The notes below the pieces were generated by a model. The model saw only the letters and a program-made list of their open reading frames with translations, did no database searches and had not been told where the DNA came from. A stretch of 64,000 nucleotides of DNA from Tetmemena sp. SeJ-2015 (lineage: Eukaryota; Ciliophora; Spirotrichea; Sporadotrichida; Oxytrichidae), in the NCBI GenBank assembly GCA_027382625.1, contig JAJKFJ010021767.1:62001-126000 (forward strand), given 5' to 3'. The position numbers and the translations under genes were made by a program. Of this stretch, positions 18,494-30,846 are shown piece by piece (position 1 is the stretch's first letter; every line of letters starts with the position of its first letter).

Positions 18494-21003
18494 TCAAGAG
18501 TCATTAAATGAAGAGTTAAAGCCAAGTCCTCCAGGCATGCTATCATTGATTGTGTTCTTTCTCTTGAGCTTAAGTTTATCGTCCTCAATTTGTACATAGT
18601 TATGAGGGAAGTAGCCTTTTCTACCGTTACAGTAGCCTATCCACCATCCATTGCTCCTTCTCTTTTCAATTAGGATTTCATCACCCACATTAAAGCTCAG
18701 GTCTTTATCTTTTAACGCCTTAAACTCATAGAGAGCTATGGCTGCAAGCATCGTGATCCCTTTGCTCTTTCCTGAGAAAGAGTTATCATAGGAGAAAGCA
18801 CCACCACCCTCTTAATGCTCCGAGTGGTTCAAGAAGTCTTGGTGAATCTTAATCTTGTCGTCTGAGTTCATTCTATCCGTGCCACTCCTTACAGGCAATA
18901 GATTCAGGGCAAAGTTTCCATTAGAGCTACTCTCTTGCAAAGGATGATTAGAGTTAGTAGCCGGGGCGTTGTGACTAAAACTATTGTTATCCTTGAATCC
19001 AATTGAGCTCATGGAAATGATAGACTCCATAAACTTGTTCTCCTCTCCCTCAACAATAGAAAGAAGGTTGTTTTGCTTAGTAATGTCATGCGACTTTCTA
19101 GACTGAATATTATTAGGCTTGTGAGGGGAAAGGCCAACATTGCTGTCAGAATTATCAGCCCCTTGAGGTCCAAATGATCCTTGTAAATTTTCCTGGCTTT
19201 GAATGTTCTTGCTGAATCTTATGTTATTGAGAGAACTCTGATGCACTCTAGGTTTGAGTAAGTTTGAGCTGTCTCTATCATTGAGTTAAAATTCGTCAAC
19301 GAAGTCCTCCATCTATAGAGGAAAAAGTTATCGCTGATCAAGGTTGAGTCTTTAATTATTTTTGTTAAGAGTAAGCTATTCCTTAGAAATCAATCTATTC
19401 TCTAGAGTGGGACTGAATGATTAAGAAAAGGTCTGCTGCATCAGATTAAGCCCTTTCTCTGGTGTGAGGTTGAAAGAATCCAAATCTCTTATTGACTCTT
19501 TCATAGTGAATACTATGTCTCTCTCCTCTTTTGAGAAGCTGGAGTGTGACTTGTTCTAATCATAGCTTATCTTTGAATGAAGATCTGAAGGGAAAGGAAG
19601 GGATTGATGTTCATCATAGAGTCGTTGTTTAAAATCTCCTTGTTCTAAGTAAATTTCTAATGTGATGAAAATTGGAATTCATAATGCTAATTTAAAATAT
19701 CAAAGTTATTAACTGCTCGAGGGAGAAAGGGCACGTCCAACTTTCTTAATTAGGCTCTTCCTCTAAGTTTATTGCATAGAATTAATTAATTAATTATATA
19801 AAGATTAATATCTTTTAAATTCCTCATATTAAAAAGTTTTTTTTACTATTTTTATAAAGAAAAAGAGATAATTTTTATTTGAATGAACACTTTAAGTCAT
19901 TCTTACAATTTCTTGAGTAGACTGCATTTTCTTGTTGGAAACGACGCTATTCATGACATTATTCTTAAACTTCAACTCCTTCAGAGATTGATTCATCTCT
20001 CTTTAAAGCATCTTAAATGTCTTCTGCATATCTTCGAGTTCTCTGGATTTGAGAAGAATGGCTTCTTAAAGATTCAGAATCTCCTCTTTTTCATTAGCTA
20101 TGATCTCAGCTTCATTCTAGCTTTAATACTTAGTACTCATGTAGGAAAGCCTTCTACTTTAGTATGAAGGCTATTTCTCTATTCCGCTATTTGATCTAGG
20201 TTACTCTCTGAGCTAGAATAGAAGCTGGAAATCTTGAGTCTCAGCTTAGTGAGCTCTGACATCTACTCATTAATTTTGGACTAATTATCATTGAAAATCT
20301 TAGTCTCCTTTATCAAACTTAACTTGATTAGCTTGGATAAGTTTAGCTTGGCTTTGGGCCTCTTCCTTGTTCATAGCGAGTTAAAACTTTAGATCATTTC
20401 TCTGTTTTTCTAGCTCCTTCTTTTTCTGGACTAAAGAAGTGACTGCTAACACTTAGTTATCCACATAATCATGCAGTTCATTTTGCTTTGTGAGGGATGA
20501 GTAGTCTACTAACTTGGAGTGGCTCATTATCACTGAGTGAGTGCTATTAAAATAAATATTAAATTAGGGTTGAACTTTGACAGTTATTGGCGTGAATTCA
20601 TCAAACTTCCAGGAGTGGAAGACAGTAAGACAGAATTTTGCATGAATTGCGCAGATATGGTATTACTATTATGATTGAAGTCCTTGTTTCTAGTTCCTGG
20701 CAAGTTACTTGGACTGGACATTTGAATCGAGTTGCAGTAGTTAAGTTTATTGTTTAGAGATGGCTCAACTTCTTCATCTAAGCAACCTGAAATCTCTAAT
20801 TGATCATCATCAAAGGTTATATCAACTTGGGAGTTATGGAAGAGGGAGCTCTCTTCATCATTCAGGAATTAGAAATTCTTTTATAGAGATTCCACCGGCT
20901 AATGAGAAATAGACTGCTTTGAAAATTGAGATGAACTTCTGAAGCCATGATCAATAGTTTGCTTAACTGCAGGAGTGGTGTATAATGAATCAACCTAGGG
21001 CAT
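18494..21003 (-). CDS. Coiled-coil protein with C-terminal SH3 domain
   Basis: ATG at 21003 (MPQVDSLYTTPAVKQTIDHG). In order: a Ser/Asn-rich N-terminal part; a long coiled coil (KKKELEKQRNDLK, MNKEEAQSQAKLIQ, NEKEEILNLQEAILLKSREL); a disordered Ser/Gln/Asn-rich linker; and an SH3 domain near the C-terminus with ALYEF, DLSFNVGDEI, NGWWIGY and GYFPHNYV. SH3 domains bind proline-rich partners, and the layout suggests a cortex or cytoskeleton adaptor. Removing three IESs (19627-19704, 20130-20158, 20308-20317) and two intron-like segments (19763-19906, GTAAGA...TTAG; 20544-20575, GTTCAA...AATAG) gives 2217 nt, 738 aa, in frame throughout. An alternative with two genes (stop at 19700, new ATG at 19682) leaves only 18 bp between them and is less likely. 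Confidence 0.8.
19627..19704. other. IES, 78 bp, pointer GTT (coiled-coil/SH3 gene)
   Basis: GTT repeats at 19627-19629 and 19705-19707. Excision removes an in-frame TGA and joins ALSPSSSQQ to QRLYDEHQSL. An alternative 37-bp excision at AAAAT repeats (19631-19635, 19668-19672) would instead create a separate gene start. Confidence 0.6.
20130..20158. other. IES, 29 bp, pointer TTAGTA (coiled-coil/SH3 gene)
   Basis: Six-base repeats at 20130-20135 and 20159-20164. Excision joins EQRNSLHTK to YQSQNEAEIIANEKEE, two coiled-coil segments in different frames. Confidence 0.85.
20308..20317. other. Very short IES, 10 bp, pointer CTT (coiled-coil/SH3 gene)
   Basis: CTT repeats at 20308-20310 and 20318-20320. 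Excision joins LIQANQVK to ETKIFNDNQSK; without it the frame meets TGA about 15 codons on. Confidence 0.75.
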
Positions 21004-21020
21004 CCTTTGATTCCTACTTT

Positions 21021-21049
21021 ATAATAATAATAATAATAATAATAATAAC
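21021..21049. repeat. (TAA)n microsatellite
   Basis: About nine uninterrupted TAA units, 18 bp upstream of the ATG of the minus-strand coiled-coil/SH3 gene, so in its promoter or 5' UTR. Confidence 0.9.
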
Positions 21050-21182
21050 GCATGTTAGACGAGCGGACGTCTTGCGTATTATATGTTAAACTTAAGAGGG
21101 CCAAGGCCCTCCGTGTTAAAGAAACAGTATAAGCTAATCAAACATACTGTCATCTGTCTGATCTCTCTGTCTGTTTTCCTCT

Positions 21183-23395
21183 TCACTCTGTGATCTTTTT
21201 TCCCACAGAGCTGTCTTTCGGCGCACTCATAACACTCCGCCATTTCCAGGTTGTCTTTATCTCTTCTTCGTATCTCTTGATTATCGCCTTAGCCTCTTTC
21301 CAATTCAATATGAAGGCTTTCTTTGATCTTATAAACCATTCATAATTCATCATTTTCTTGAGGTTGTGTTTTTCTTTCTAGGCGCTGTTCCACTATGGGT
21401 TCATGGGTTGTTTGTATTCAATGTAGTTGAATATTAGGTCTTGCGTTACACTGTTTTTGGTAACCTATTTAACACACCCTGTAATCCATATCTCCATTTC
21501 TCTGAGATTTTTGAAGTTAGAGTAGCGAGTTTCCAGCTACGATATATCATTGTTCAATACCGAGCTATAAGAGGAGATGTTATCAGCATCAACCGGTTCT
21601 TTAGTCTTTTCCCACATAGGCAGGAATTCGTATACAAGCGGTAAGGATGCTCTCCTGATATTAGATTGTTTTTCCTCCTCTATTTCTTGCTTAATTTCTT
21701 TGATTGACAACTGGTTCTTAACTTACTAGTTGCTGTTAGGTTAGTTGATTACAGCTTCTGACTTCTTTCTTACTGTTTGTTTTAGCTTCTATTCATTGGC
21801 TTGGGCTTGTTTGAGTTTGTTTTCCTTGATTTCTTAGGATATCTTAAGCCTCTCTTTTTCCATGTTTTGTAGGTAAGCTAATGTGTCATATAAGGGTCTT
21901 TCCTGATTATCCACTTTATCACCGATGGTGGTAGTGTCTATCATAAAGGCGTCATCTATTTCAAAGTTAAGTCTTCTGTTGAAAGGTATCTCTTAGTTAA
22001 TAGTAGACGGTTATACCCTACTGATCTGTTGTTAGGTCAGAATCTGATCAGGCTGATCAGATTCTGTTCTTTGTGACGTCATGACTTATTGGGGGTACTA
22101 AATAGGACCGCGTATCTTTGGTTGATAAACCTACTAAATAGGAGCAGTCACTATGGCGTCTTTCTGAGGTGGGGCCTTTAATACAGGCGACTTGGGTTTG
22201 TTCAATTCCTCAGTGTTCCAGATCTTTTGGACAATTTTAGAAGTCTCTAGTGAGTTAGGTTGGGTCTTTGAGGGTCTCGACCATCTTTTGACTTGGTTCC
22301 GGTATTTTTGGATGTTTTGTGAGACCGTTGGGATGAAGAAGGACATCAGGGTCCTAAGTAGGTAGCTTGTGTTTCTTTGTCTAAAAAGCTTAACCAATAT
22401 CCCTGGTAGACCACCAATGAGATTACTCGATCCAGTTCTTTAAGATAGGAGAGTTATCCATTGCCACGCGACCGCTTAATGCCATTTTGGTATAGCATTG
22501 TTGTATTAGGGTCGGAGTTGAGAGTAGTTCGTCATTTCGTTCTAGTTACGAACGGGCACTCGATCAACTTTCTAATAATTTTTTTGTTCCTACTTTATGC
22601 CATCTCAAACTTTGGTGGTTCTTTATTAATTAGCTTAGGTTTTATCTACTCCAGCTATCTTTCGATCTACTCGTAGGAATCTCTTTTATCAAGAGTTGCT
22701 TCATGATTTTGAGAGAGAAATTAGTTTATCCTAATTGCTTTTTCTTGAAGATTTTAAGTACTTGACTACAGTTCACTAGTTCTTCTAGTTGATAAAAAGC
22801 TCGTGAGTTGGGAAGAGTTCTCATCTGTTTAAATAGCCTGCAACCTAATAGCCGCTTAAGAGCTCTATGTGCTTAAAGAGTGTTGAGGCTTTGATATTCT
22901 TGGAATTTTACTCTGGAAATTAAGACATATTTAATAATAATTTGGTCTCTCACTTTATTCTCTGACTTATTGGCTTAGATTTCTTTATTAGTGATCCTCT
23001 GGCTGCTCTTGAAAACTTTGGAGGGTAGAAGACTTGAACCTGTCATCAAGCATTTGGCTGTTTTAGTTTTAGAATAGAATCTTGAATTACTTTTTGGAGG
23101 AGTTGTTCCTTGGACTTTGTTTTATGCTTTGAGATCTATAGTTTGATTAGTTTTGTTAGGTGTTATTGATATTTGAATAGTTGAAAATGGGTTCTCCAAA
23201 AGATTCTACGAGAGGTTTCTTGATCTAAGTTTGGAAGTTGAGGCTTTATTGGAATGCGTCAGTTGCATCTGAGTCATAGGACTTGGTAAAACTCTGCTTT
23301 TGTTGCTAGAACTAATGGTTTATTAAGTTGAGGGAGTTCTCTTTGTTTTCTTTGTCTACTTATTTACTGATTGTTTTGTTGCTTGGTTGAACCTT
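21183..23395 (-). CDS. Large Gln/Lys-rich protein of unknown function
   Basis: The 3' part is an uninterrupted 450-codon frame ending at TGA 21183-21185. Upstream another long frame ends at 22564. The two are fused by removing a 28-bp IES at 22593-22620, giving SWSRQNLSQLIK joined to QEQKNYQKVDRV. The start is unclear; the frame is open to about 23395, with the first clear Met near 23280 (MTQMQLTHSN). The N-terminal third is basic and low in complexity. The centre has a hydrophobic stretch (LIGGLPGILVKLF, SYLLRTLMSFFIPT), then a Pro/Gln-rich and a charged coiled-coil part (EKERLKISQEIKENKLKQ), and a folded-looking C-terminus (LREMEIWITGCV). No family recognised. Confidence 0.65.
22593..22620. 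other. IES, 28 bp, pointer CTTTAT (large Gln/Lys-rich gene)
   Basis: Six-base repeats at 22593-22598 and 22621-22626. Excision fuses two long frames that otherwise overlap out of phase. Confidence 0.85.
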
Positions 23396-23632
23396 ATAGA
23401 AACAAATTATAAATAGGATAAAAATAATTATTTTATCTAATAGCTTATTACTACCAATTAAAATCATAAAATTTTCAATGCAAATGAAAGTAAGTAGATT
23501 ATTATTTTGAAATATCATTTTTCTCTGATACTTAAGAAAAGTCTATTCAATTTAAAAAAAATCAAGTAATTAAGATTTCAGAAATTGATTTATAATAACC
23601 TAACAAAACTAGGTCAGTAGATAATTCTGTAT

Positions 23633-25936
23633 TCATTTATGTTTATTTAAAATGACTATTAGGAGAGAACATAAGATTTCCAGTTCTGTGATTGTGTTTT
23701 ATGCTAATGCGGAAAATTTTGGGCGTACATCTCTTGAGTTAGATGTGGTCTGAGCTACTCTCATTTTATATATCTCCGTTTGCAATTATTTTAACGTATA
23801 GTATTTTAAATTCTCTAGAGTAAAAATGTAGAGTAAATCTGAGAGAGAAGCTTAGCATAATTCATATACTTCATCCCAGCTCAGCATTCCATTTCCATCT
23901 GTGTCAATTATCTACAACAATAAATAGAGAGCAATAAATATACCTTGAAGAACAGAGATATTTTCTCCTCAAAGTTTGTTGAACTCAGAGATTTTATCAA
24001 TTATTATTTAAAGTGAAATTTAAAAATAAGGTAATTGAGATGATATGCATTTCAAAAAGTCATCCATGGAAAGAGTGGTGCCTGACTTATTGTCACTATC
24101 TGCTAAAGCGCTCTCTATGATTCTTTCAATCACATGTTGATTTTCCATTTAGAGCTAAGGAGCTCCATTTTTCAACATTTCAAAATCTATCCCTACAAGA
24201 TATTTTGCGGGATCCTTGGCCACTTCATCTCTGTTTTGCATTGCTTTGTACCAGATCATAGCTAAAAATTTAGAGAAATGGCCGATGATTTCCTTTCTAG
24301 ACATCTTCAGTTTTTCTTTTAACTGTGGGATGTTTAGATTAAAGGTCCCTAAAATTTGTCTCTTATGTATTTGGAAACCTTCTCCTCAAAGTGAGAAGTA
24401 TTGAATGCATTCTCTTTGATAAAATTCCTAAAGTTACTCAAAATATATTTAAAACTATTCTTCTTATGTCCCCATTTAGATTGAATCTTCCTTCCTTTGC
24501 CTATTTATAGTTTACCCTCTATATCGCCAGTTTCTTGTTCATGAATGACTGAAGTTTAAACACTTTGTTTTGCTATCTGAAGTATCTTAAGTTTTCAACT
24601 CAACTTTGTATTTATCAAAGGGTATGAGACTCTGATTCCTAACAATCTATTTAGAAATAACTTTTCTAAGGAGCTCCGATCTTTTCTCCTTAGACAACTC
24701 CTCTTCATTTTCTGGTATGACTATTTTCTCACTTAGAATTTAAGATTTCTACTGAGCTCTTAGTCTCTCTATATTTCTGCTGTTGTTCTCTTTTGAGAAG
24801 CCAGTTATCTTATTTTCAACTGCTCTTTCTAATCTATTCATTATCGAACTCCCTTATTAACTTAGTCTTTCATTTATATACTGACTGGACTCTTTATTCT
24901 GATCTATAGTGGCAAAGTCCACACTTTCTCTTTGTAATTGAATGCTTGTTTGTGATTGGTTCTACTGGCCTTGTCTTATCAAATTCAAAAAGGAAGATGG
25001 AAGCATAGATTACGAAACTGGCTTTTCTGAATCCTCAATCTTAATGTCTTATTGAAGTGAACTTTACTTCTTAAGATCGTTGTCAACATTCAATACAAGC
25101 TATTTCGTCTGACCAAGGATAACCTTCTTGACACTCCTAATAGATAAGTTAATTAAAACTGATGCTCTTACTATCCAAACTTTTCTCTAAGATTGAATAA
25201 CTCCTAATCATGTTTAACTACTTTGGGTGCAACTTTCTTCATTGTTTCATCGATCTCACTTTCTTCAACTGCTTTTCTTGGTTCAAGAATAATTACGTTT
25301 TCAGCAACCTCTTCAACATCCTCTTTTTACACTTTCTTATTTGCAAGTGAATTGATAACTGAATCATAGTTATGATATTGGTTTAGAGTGGATTTGGATT
25401 GCAATCTTTCCCCCGACCTCTTACTTGGGGCTAAGTTCTTCAGCTTATTCACTTTAATCAATACTCTATGCATTTGAAATTCATCCAGATCGAAGTCTGG
25501 AGTCCTCTTCACAAATATAATCTCACTCTCTTCAAGATGCTACAAGTCTTACAGCTAGTTACCATGCTCATCGAATGCATACTTAGGCTCAAACTTTATC
25601 CCAAACACATCCTTGCAAAGCTTTAAAAAATCCTCCAAGTTGCATTTATGCAAATTCTATTAAGGAATTAATAGAATAAAGCACTCTTACATGTGACTTC
25701 AGTGTAACTTTCTTAATTTTGACATGATTAAATTTCTCACCCCTTGTGGGTAGTAGGGCTAAATATAATTGCTTAATCTGCTGTGAGCCTATATGAACGG
25801 CAGAAGTTTTGTCTTCCTTGTAAGATTATGATATATTGATAGAGCCTGATTCTTCTAAACTGCCTTGACTTGTAGTTAAGGGCATATTTCTCTAAATTTA
25901 AACTGAGCCTCTTACTCCTGAATAAATAGACGCCAT
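23633..25936 (-). CDS. Doublecortin-like / EF-hand protein
   Basis: ATG at 25936 (MASIYSGVRGSVQ). After about 90 residues, NLEDFLKLCKDVFGIKFEPK, YAFDEHGNQLQDLQHLEES and EIIFVKR resemble a doublecortin (tubulin-binding) domain. A canonical 34-nt intron (GTAAGA...AATAG, about 25660-25695) lies just before it. The middle is long, Ser/Gln/Lys-rich and probably disordered. The C-terminal part has two EF-hand-like loops: DSDNKSGTTLSMDDF and DTDGNGMLSWDE, the second complete (D-x-D-x-N-G...E). A 32-nt intron (GTATAT...TTGTAG) splits them from each other near 23935. At least two frame changes (near 24345 and 23995) remain unresolved. A calcium-responsive microtubule-associated protein is a reasonable inference; it resembles DCX/EF-hand proteins of cilia and cortex. 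The stop at 23633 is tentative. Confidence 0.6.
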
Positions 25937-26018
25937 ACTATTTTTACTATATTTTAGTCATTAGATTCAAGTAATTTACGTCCTTAAGCGAGAGATCCTA
26001 CTCAAATTTAAAAGGAAC

Positions 26019-27120
26019 TCAGCCAAAAAATAAAAGGAAGATTATATTTACATTCAGTAAACTTAAAACTTTTGCTAAAAGCTAATTCTAAAATAAATCA
26101 AGTTGATTATTTAATTTCAAATATATTTTTATGAAATTAGTGGATTACCTCTGTTAGGTAGAAGGTACGTTAAGTCTCCAGTATTCATATTAGTTATGAT
26201 TCTCATTGATCATGAGTACTGACTAACTTCTTCTTTCAAATTCATTCTATTCTTGGGGTTTGAAAGCTTCAATATTTATATTGCTATTGTAAATGTATTG
26301 ATTGGATGAAATAGGCATCGATGGGTTAGTCGAGAGAATGGTGCCTAAAGTATAATTAAAGATCTAGATATAAACTCACTTTAATTTTTACTTTCGTCAA
26401 CGATGCTTCTCTTTACGGATGAGAGATATGCATTGCTTTCCAGACTCATTCTATTTCCGAATGAAAATATAATATAGAAATTAGGGAAATATATTAATGA
26501 CTAAGTAGGCTAGATAGGTTCTGAAGTCTTTACTCTTGGAATCATAGTCTTGTTAGTAGTTGTCTTGATAGATTCTATTCTGTTCTAATTAAGATTCTGC
26601 GAGATTGCGTTTGTAACGATTATTCTAATTAGGCATCTTTTAAAGCGATGGATTTAGTTGAATATTATTGAGACCTACAACTATGTGTACCACTAAATTT
26701 TTAAAAAGATATTTTTAATGTTGTCGAAGGCTCTATCTGGCAGAATCTTCTCTGGGTTTGAAAGTATGATACTTTCTTGCGTTAAAACTCATTGTGTCTT
26801 ATTCATTCCTGCTCTACGCTATTTCTTATTTAAGAGTTTTCTGATGGATAAAAGACTTGTTTATATTAGGAAGCTGGACCCCTTAAATCTTTTCAGCCCC
26901 GACGTCATAAGATCTATTCATACTGCTTTGAGCCTAAGATAGCTGTTATGTTCTTATGGATTGAGAGTACTAAAATAAATATTTTGCTAAACTAATAGCT
27001 TGGGACAACCGTATCTTCCTCAACTCACACAACTCCATTCATCTTCAATCTTTCATAGGACAAGCCTATCTATTTCCTCTTTTGCTGCTTTAGCTCTATT
27101 GATTTGTTCATCATAAATAT
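26019..27120 (-). CDS. Hypothetical protein gene with several inserts
   Basis: Three stretches read well: SMNRSYDVGAEKIQGVQ (near 26930), NQNNRYKRNLAESQLEQN (near 26620), and a last exon TILSTNPSMPISSNQYIYNS running to TGA 26019-26021. A probable intron (GTGAGT...CTTTAG, about 26345-26380) precedes the last exon. The first part (EQINRAKAAKEEIDRLV) is helical. Joins between parts are not resolved. No family recognised. Confidence 0.45.
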
Positions 27121-27385
27121 ATTACATCCATATTTGATTATTTATAGAGATTAGTGGAATGCCTTTTTAATTGATGCGAATTATTATTCAAAATGCAAAT
27201 AAATACAAAGCTTAGCGCAGAATATATATATTGCTCAGGCTCTGAACTGTTGTATAGAAAAACTGACTCTTTTTGACTGGATATTAGTAGTCTCAGAGTT
27301 TTAAAAAGAAGACTATTCTATTTTATGCTCATCAGATTTGTAAGCGGATCTTTAAAGAGCAAAATATTAATTTTATAGCAATATA

Positions 27386-28471
27386 TCAAAAATAGAACTA
27401 CGATTGATATAAATATGATAGCAGGTTTTATTAATTTTATTGTACTAAATAAAATAATCTTTAGCAGGGTATTGTAAAAGGAGCTATTGAAGCTTTCTAG
27501 GTGGAGCGAGTATCAGCAAGCCTTCTTCTCTTTACGCAAGTGGATAGATAATGATCCGATCTTTAAGTCGACAAGTCTCTGAAATGAGAATGAACATTCT
27601 CATTATGATCAGAGTCCAACCTAAATCTCTTTTCTCCCAATTTTATGGATAGGCTTGACTAGAGTTTTGACTCTTTGTAAGCACTGACTAAAGCTCTCTG
27701 ACCCTGATTTACACTAGGGACTAAACTCTGTCGCAAATTACTAACATCCTTAAGTGATCTTGAGCTCTTGAAAATGCTCATTTTACCTTAACAAATTCTC
27801 TTTTAAGCGGGCTCAGTTATTTCAAACTAGCTTTGACTGTCGTCTAGATTCTACTAGATATGTTCATGGTTGTTTTCATTGTGATGACAGCCGCAATTGT
27901 GGCGAATATACTCCGAAGGCTGGAGTCTAAATCTGCTTTTTACTCTCTTCATTAATATAATTATTTATATAAGAGCTTCATTCTTCTTCTATGACCCTTA
28001 AAACTTTCTCCTGGAAGGGTTACTCTGCTCCTTTTCTGTTCAAATGAGGAGTACTTTTAGATCTTAGCGTAGTTTCGTTTTTATCCAACAAAAAATAACA
28101 AAAATGCGACAAGCCTTTCATTTGACGAGCATCTTGAATTGGTGGGCGAGTTATTCGTAGATTGAGAGCTTTTGAGCAAATAATGAGGAAGTTCTATAAT
28201 TGGCTCAGAGTATGGGATTAGAGGGCTACTAGGCACTTTAATTTTGTCACTAGCTTAACTTGAGATCAGAGAACCGCTATTTCTCTAAAAAATATTATAA
28301 ATCAATCCATTCTTATTCTATGCTATATAGTCTTTCGAGTTTTTGCTCTTCATTAATTTGAAGTTTTAAGGCCATTTGTTTTTATTGAGAATGAAATCTT
28401 TCAGAAAAAGAGGCAGAAGTAGGAGATCGTTAGAAAATTTGATTATCTTGTTGGCATAATTGACCTTCCAT
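27386..28471 (-). CDS. Low-complexity Ser/Arg/Gln-rich protein
   Basis: ATG at 28471 (MEGQLCQQDNQIFQRSPTSA) leads to a helical stretch (LQINEEQKLERLYSIEQEW). After one or more unresolved inserts there is a His/Asn-rich patch (HNCGCHHNENNHEH) and a basic Ser-rich tail (MSIFKSSRSLKDVSNLRQSL), ending at TGA 27386-27388. It may be the C-terminal half of the gene upstream, because no TGA clearly separates them. Confidence 0.4.
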
Positions 28472-28624
28472 TGTTTAAATTTGATTATTTATAATTAACA
28501 ACAACTACTACAATAGAATGAACAAGCTTTGATTTTTTGTTCTAAGTCTTATTATTTTTCTTCTTGCTTCCTTTATCCATGTTGAACTCTAAAATATGTG
28601 ATTTAGAAGTAAATGATGAATCTT

Positions 28625-30846
28625 ACTTAATTCTGAGAAAGAAAGGCCCTTCTATTTAGAATGGCTTGGGTCTGATTTTTCATTTGAAGAATTGCTTTTC
28701 TCATCTCGAGCAGAAATCCTTCCAAAACTGGGGACTGGAGTATTTTCTGAATCATGAGTCTTGTTTGAGTTAGTGTGAGCACCAAGAGTTCCATTGTAAA
28801 GACTGCCACCCATTCCCAAGAAATTTACAGTATTGTTGGAGTTCAAGTTAAGATTTGTAAAGGTATTGCGAGAGTAGTGCTGCTATTGAGTAAACAGATT
28901 TCCATTGGTATCTTTCCTGCTAGTTGCAGAATTGTGATTAGACTTGGTATCGTATGAGCTCATATGAAGTTAAGGTAGAATGGGCTCAACTATTTTCCAA
29001 TTCTTGATGTTGTTTAGTTCCTTCTAAAAGTCTAAATCTGGGATAGTCTTCCCGATCGCATCTATCTTTGCGATGAGAACACTCTTGATTTACTCAATCA
29101 GGTTCCTTCTTTCATCATCGTAAGACCTATCCATGAAGTCTGTTTCATTCGAGAACTGAGTTTGGTCGAAGTTGTGTTAGCTCTAACTTTGATTCCTAGA
29201 GTGAGCAGCAGAGGGCCCAGGTTGTGCAATTTAGCATCTCGTTACAATATACTCAAGGATATCTGTTATTACCATAATTACTGAATGGATGTGAGCTTTA
29301 GCCATGTCTAAAGATATTTACGTTTCACTCAGATCGAATTTAAGCTGCTCGTTTTCATACTTCTGACTTTAGTAATCGATATCTATCTTCTAAAACTTCT
29401 CAAGCACTTTCTCAAATCTTGATATTTAATCGATCGAAGTAGTCTTAATATCTTCACAGTCTTGCTTTAACTTCTTGATCAAAATAAAATAAAAACTGAA
29501 TTAAAATCTCAGCCAATTACAGGTTGCTCTTTGTCTTTAAGGTCTTGTTTTAATTAGTAAGAGTTTTTATTTACTCTTATAGTTTTAGATTTTCATCTTG
29601 AAGCTCCTTTTATTTTTTCTTATTTGTCTCATGAATCCCTGCCTAATGGTTTAAATTTGTATATATAAAAGCATGTTTGGAATCCTTGTGGTTTGAATTT
29701 GAGAATTTTAGTGGTGCGAGAGTTAGCTTGTGGGATGGATCTGATGATGGTACATTAAATTTCCATTAGTTTATAATCTTCCATTCATTTAAGTACTAGA
29801 AGGCTATATGTTGAAGATTTCAAGGGGTTAGTTTTATAACCAGCCTTAAAAATGAGAGTTAGATTCTATTTGCAAACTCATATTTTAGTCTACATCAATC
29901 CCCGCTTCCGACTAATTCAACTTCATACTACTCTTCAGTTAATTAAAATCCTAAACGCTTTGAGTGAGCTAAGGACTTCGGGATCTGCTATTTCTCCTTC
30001 CATGATTTGAATTTATTAGCTGCCCAGGTATTTAATTCTAGATGTGATGGTTTTAAGAAGCTTTATGCCCTTTTTGAGGTGACGTTTAGTTAATACCCTT
30101 CTTCAAATTTTAATTATCATTTGCATGAGGGCCTTAGATCTAAGCAAGTGATGAGTTAGGTCTTGCTTAGAGTTGAAACTAAGGGTTGAGCATTTGCTGC
30201 TTAGCAAGTAGCTTCTACTGTTAATTCTTATCCAGCAAGAAGTTCTTCCTAAACTTATTAGCCTTCTCTTGAGGAATCTTGCTTGGATTTTGGACTTGAG
30301 CCTTTGCCTGATTTATTGCGCCTATTTGAATCTGTTATGGGATAATATTCTGGAATATCTGTATCTTGGGAGTTTCATTGGACTGATTTGATATTGTAAT
30401 GTTTTAAAATCCATTTGAAATGGGCTATATTACCAGATCCTGATGGTTCTTTGAATCAAATCTTTGCTGCTAGCTGTTATTGTTGAAATTAGAGAAGCTC
30501 AAATTAATGTTATTGCTGTTTTGATTGAAAGTATTTAAGTTGACGTCATTACTGCCCAAATTAATGTTAGTGGAGGTTTGGCTACTTCTCTCTGATTGCG
30601 TCTGCTTAATAGACTGAGGCATTTGAGAGTGGTGAAAAGATTGAGAGTTTTAAAACGACGATTGCTGCTAGTCCCTTGAAGACTGGCCATCGAAATGAGG
30701 GTTACTGACGTTAAAAGTAGGAATGAAGCTCATCATATTATTGCTACTGCTTTAAACAGAGTCTGATATGAAATTGTTCATAAGAGTTGGAATCTCAGAA
30801 TCAACCATCATTTAATTTTGGTCAGTATTATTCTAAGCACCAGTCA
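28625..30846 (-). CDS. Gln/Asn-rich coiled-coil protein
   Basis: ATG at 30846 (MTGAQNNTDQNQMMVDSEIP). The N-terminal 130 residues are Asn/Ser/Gln-rich (SNNINLSFSNFNNNSQQ). The middle (about 30450-29300) contains heptad-like charged stretches interrupted by inserts, and the C-terminal part has NTVNFLGMGGSLYNGTLGAH and EKSDPSHSK. The final stop is not found before the next gene's ATG. Prion-like composition suggests condensate or scaffold behaviour, but this is inference from composition only. Confidence 0.4.

Noticed and set aside
19682..19702. Separate genes for the coiled coil (stop 19700) and the SH3 protein (ATG 19682)
   Set aside because: Only 18 bp would lie between same-strand genes. 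A 78-bp IES with pointer GTT joins them in frame, and the whole gene then has an exact codon length. Kept as an alternative.
21183..22564. Long insert-free ORF as a transposon gene (for example a TBE-type element)
   Set aside because: It joins in frame to an upstream ORF through a clean IES with a 6-bp pointer, as cellular genes here do. No transposase motif, terminal inverted repeats or C4A4 ends were seen.
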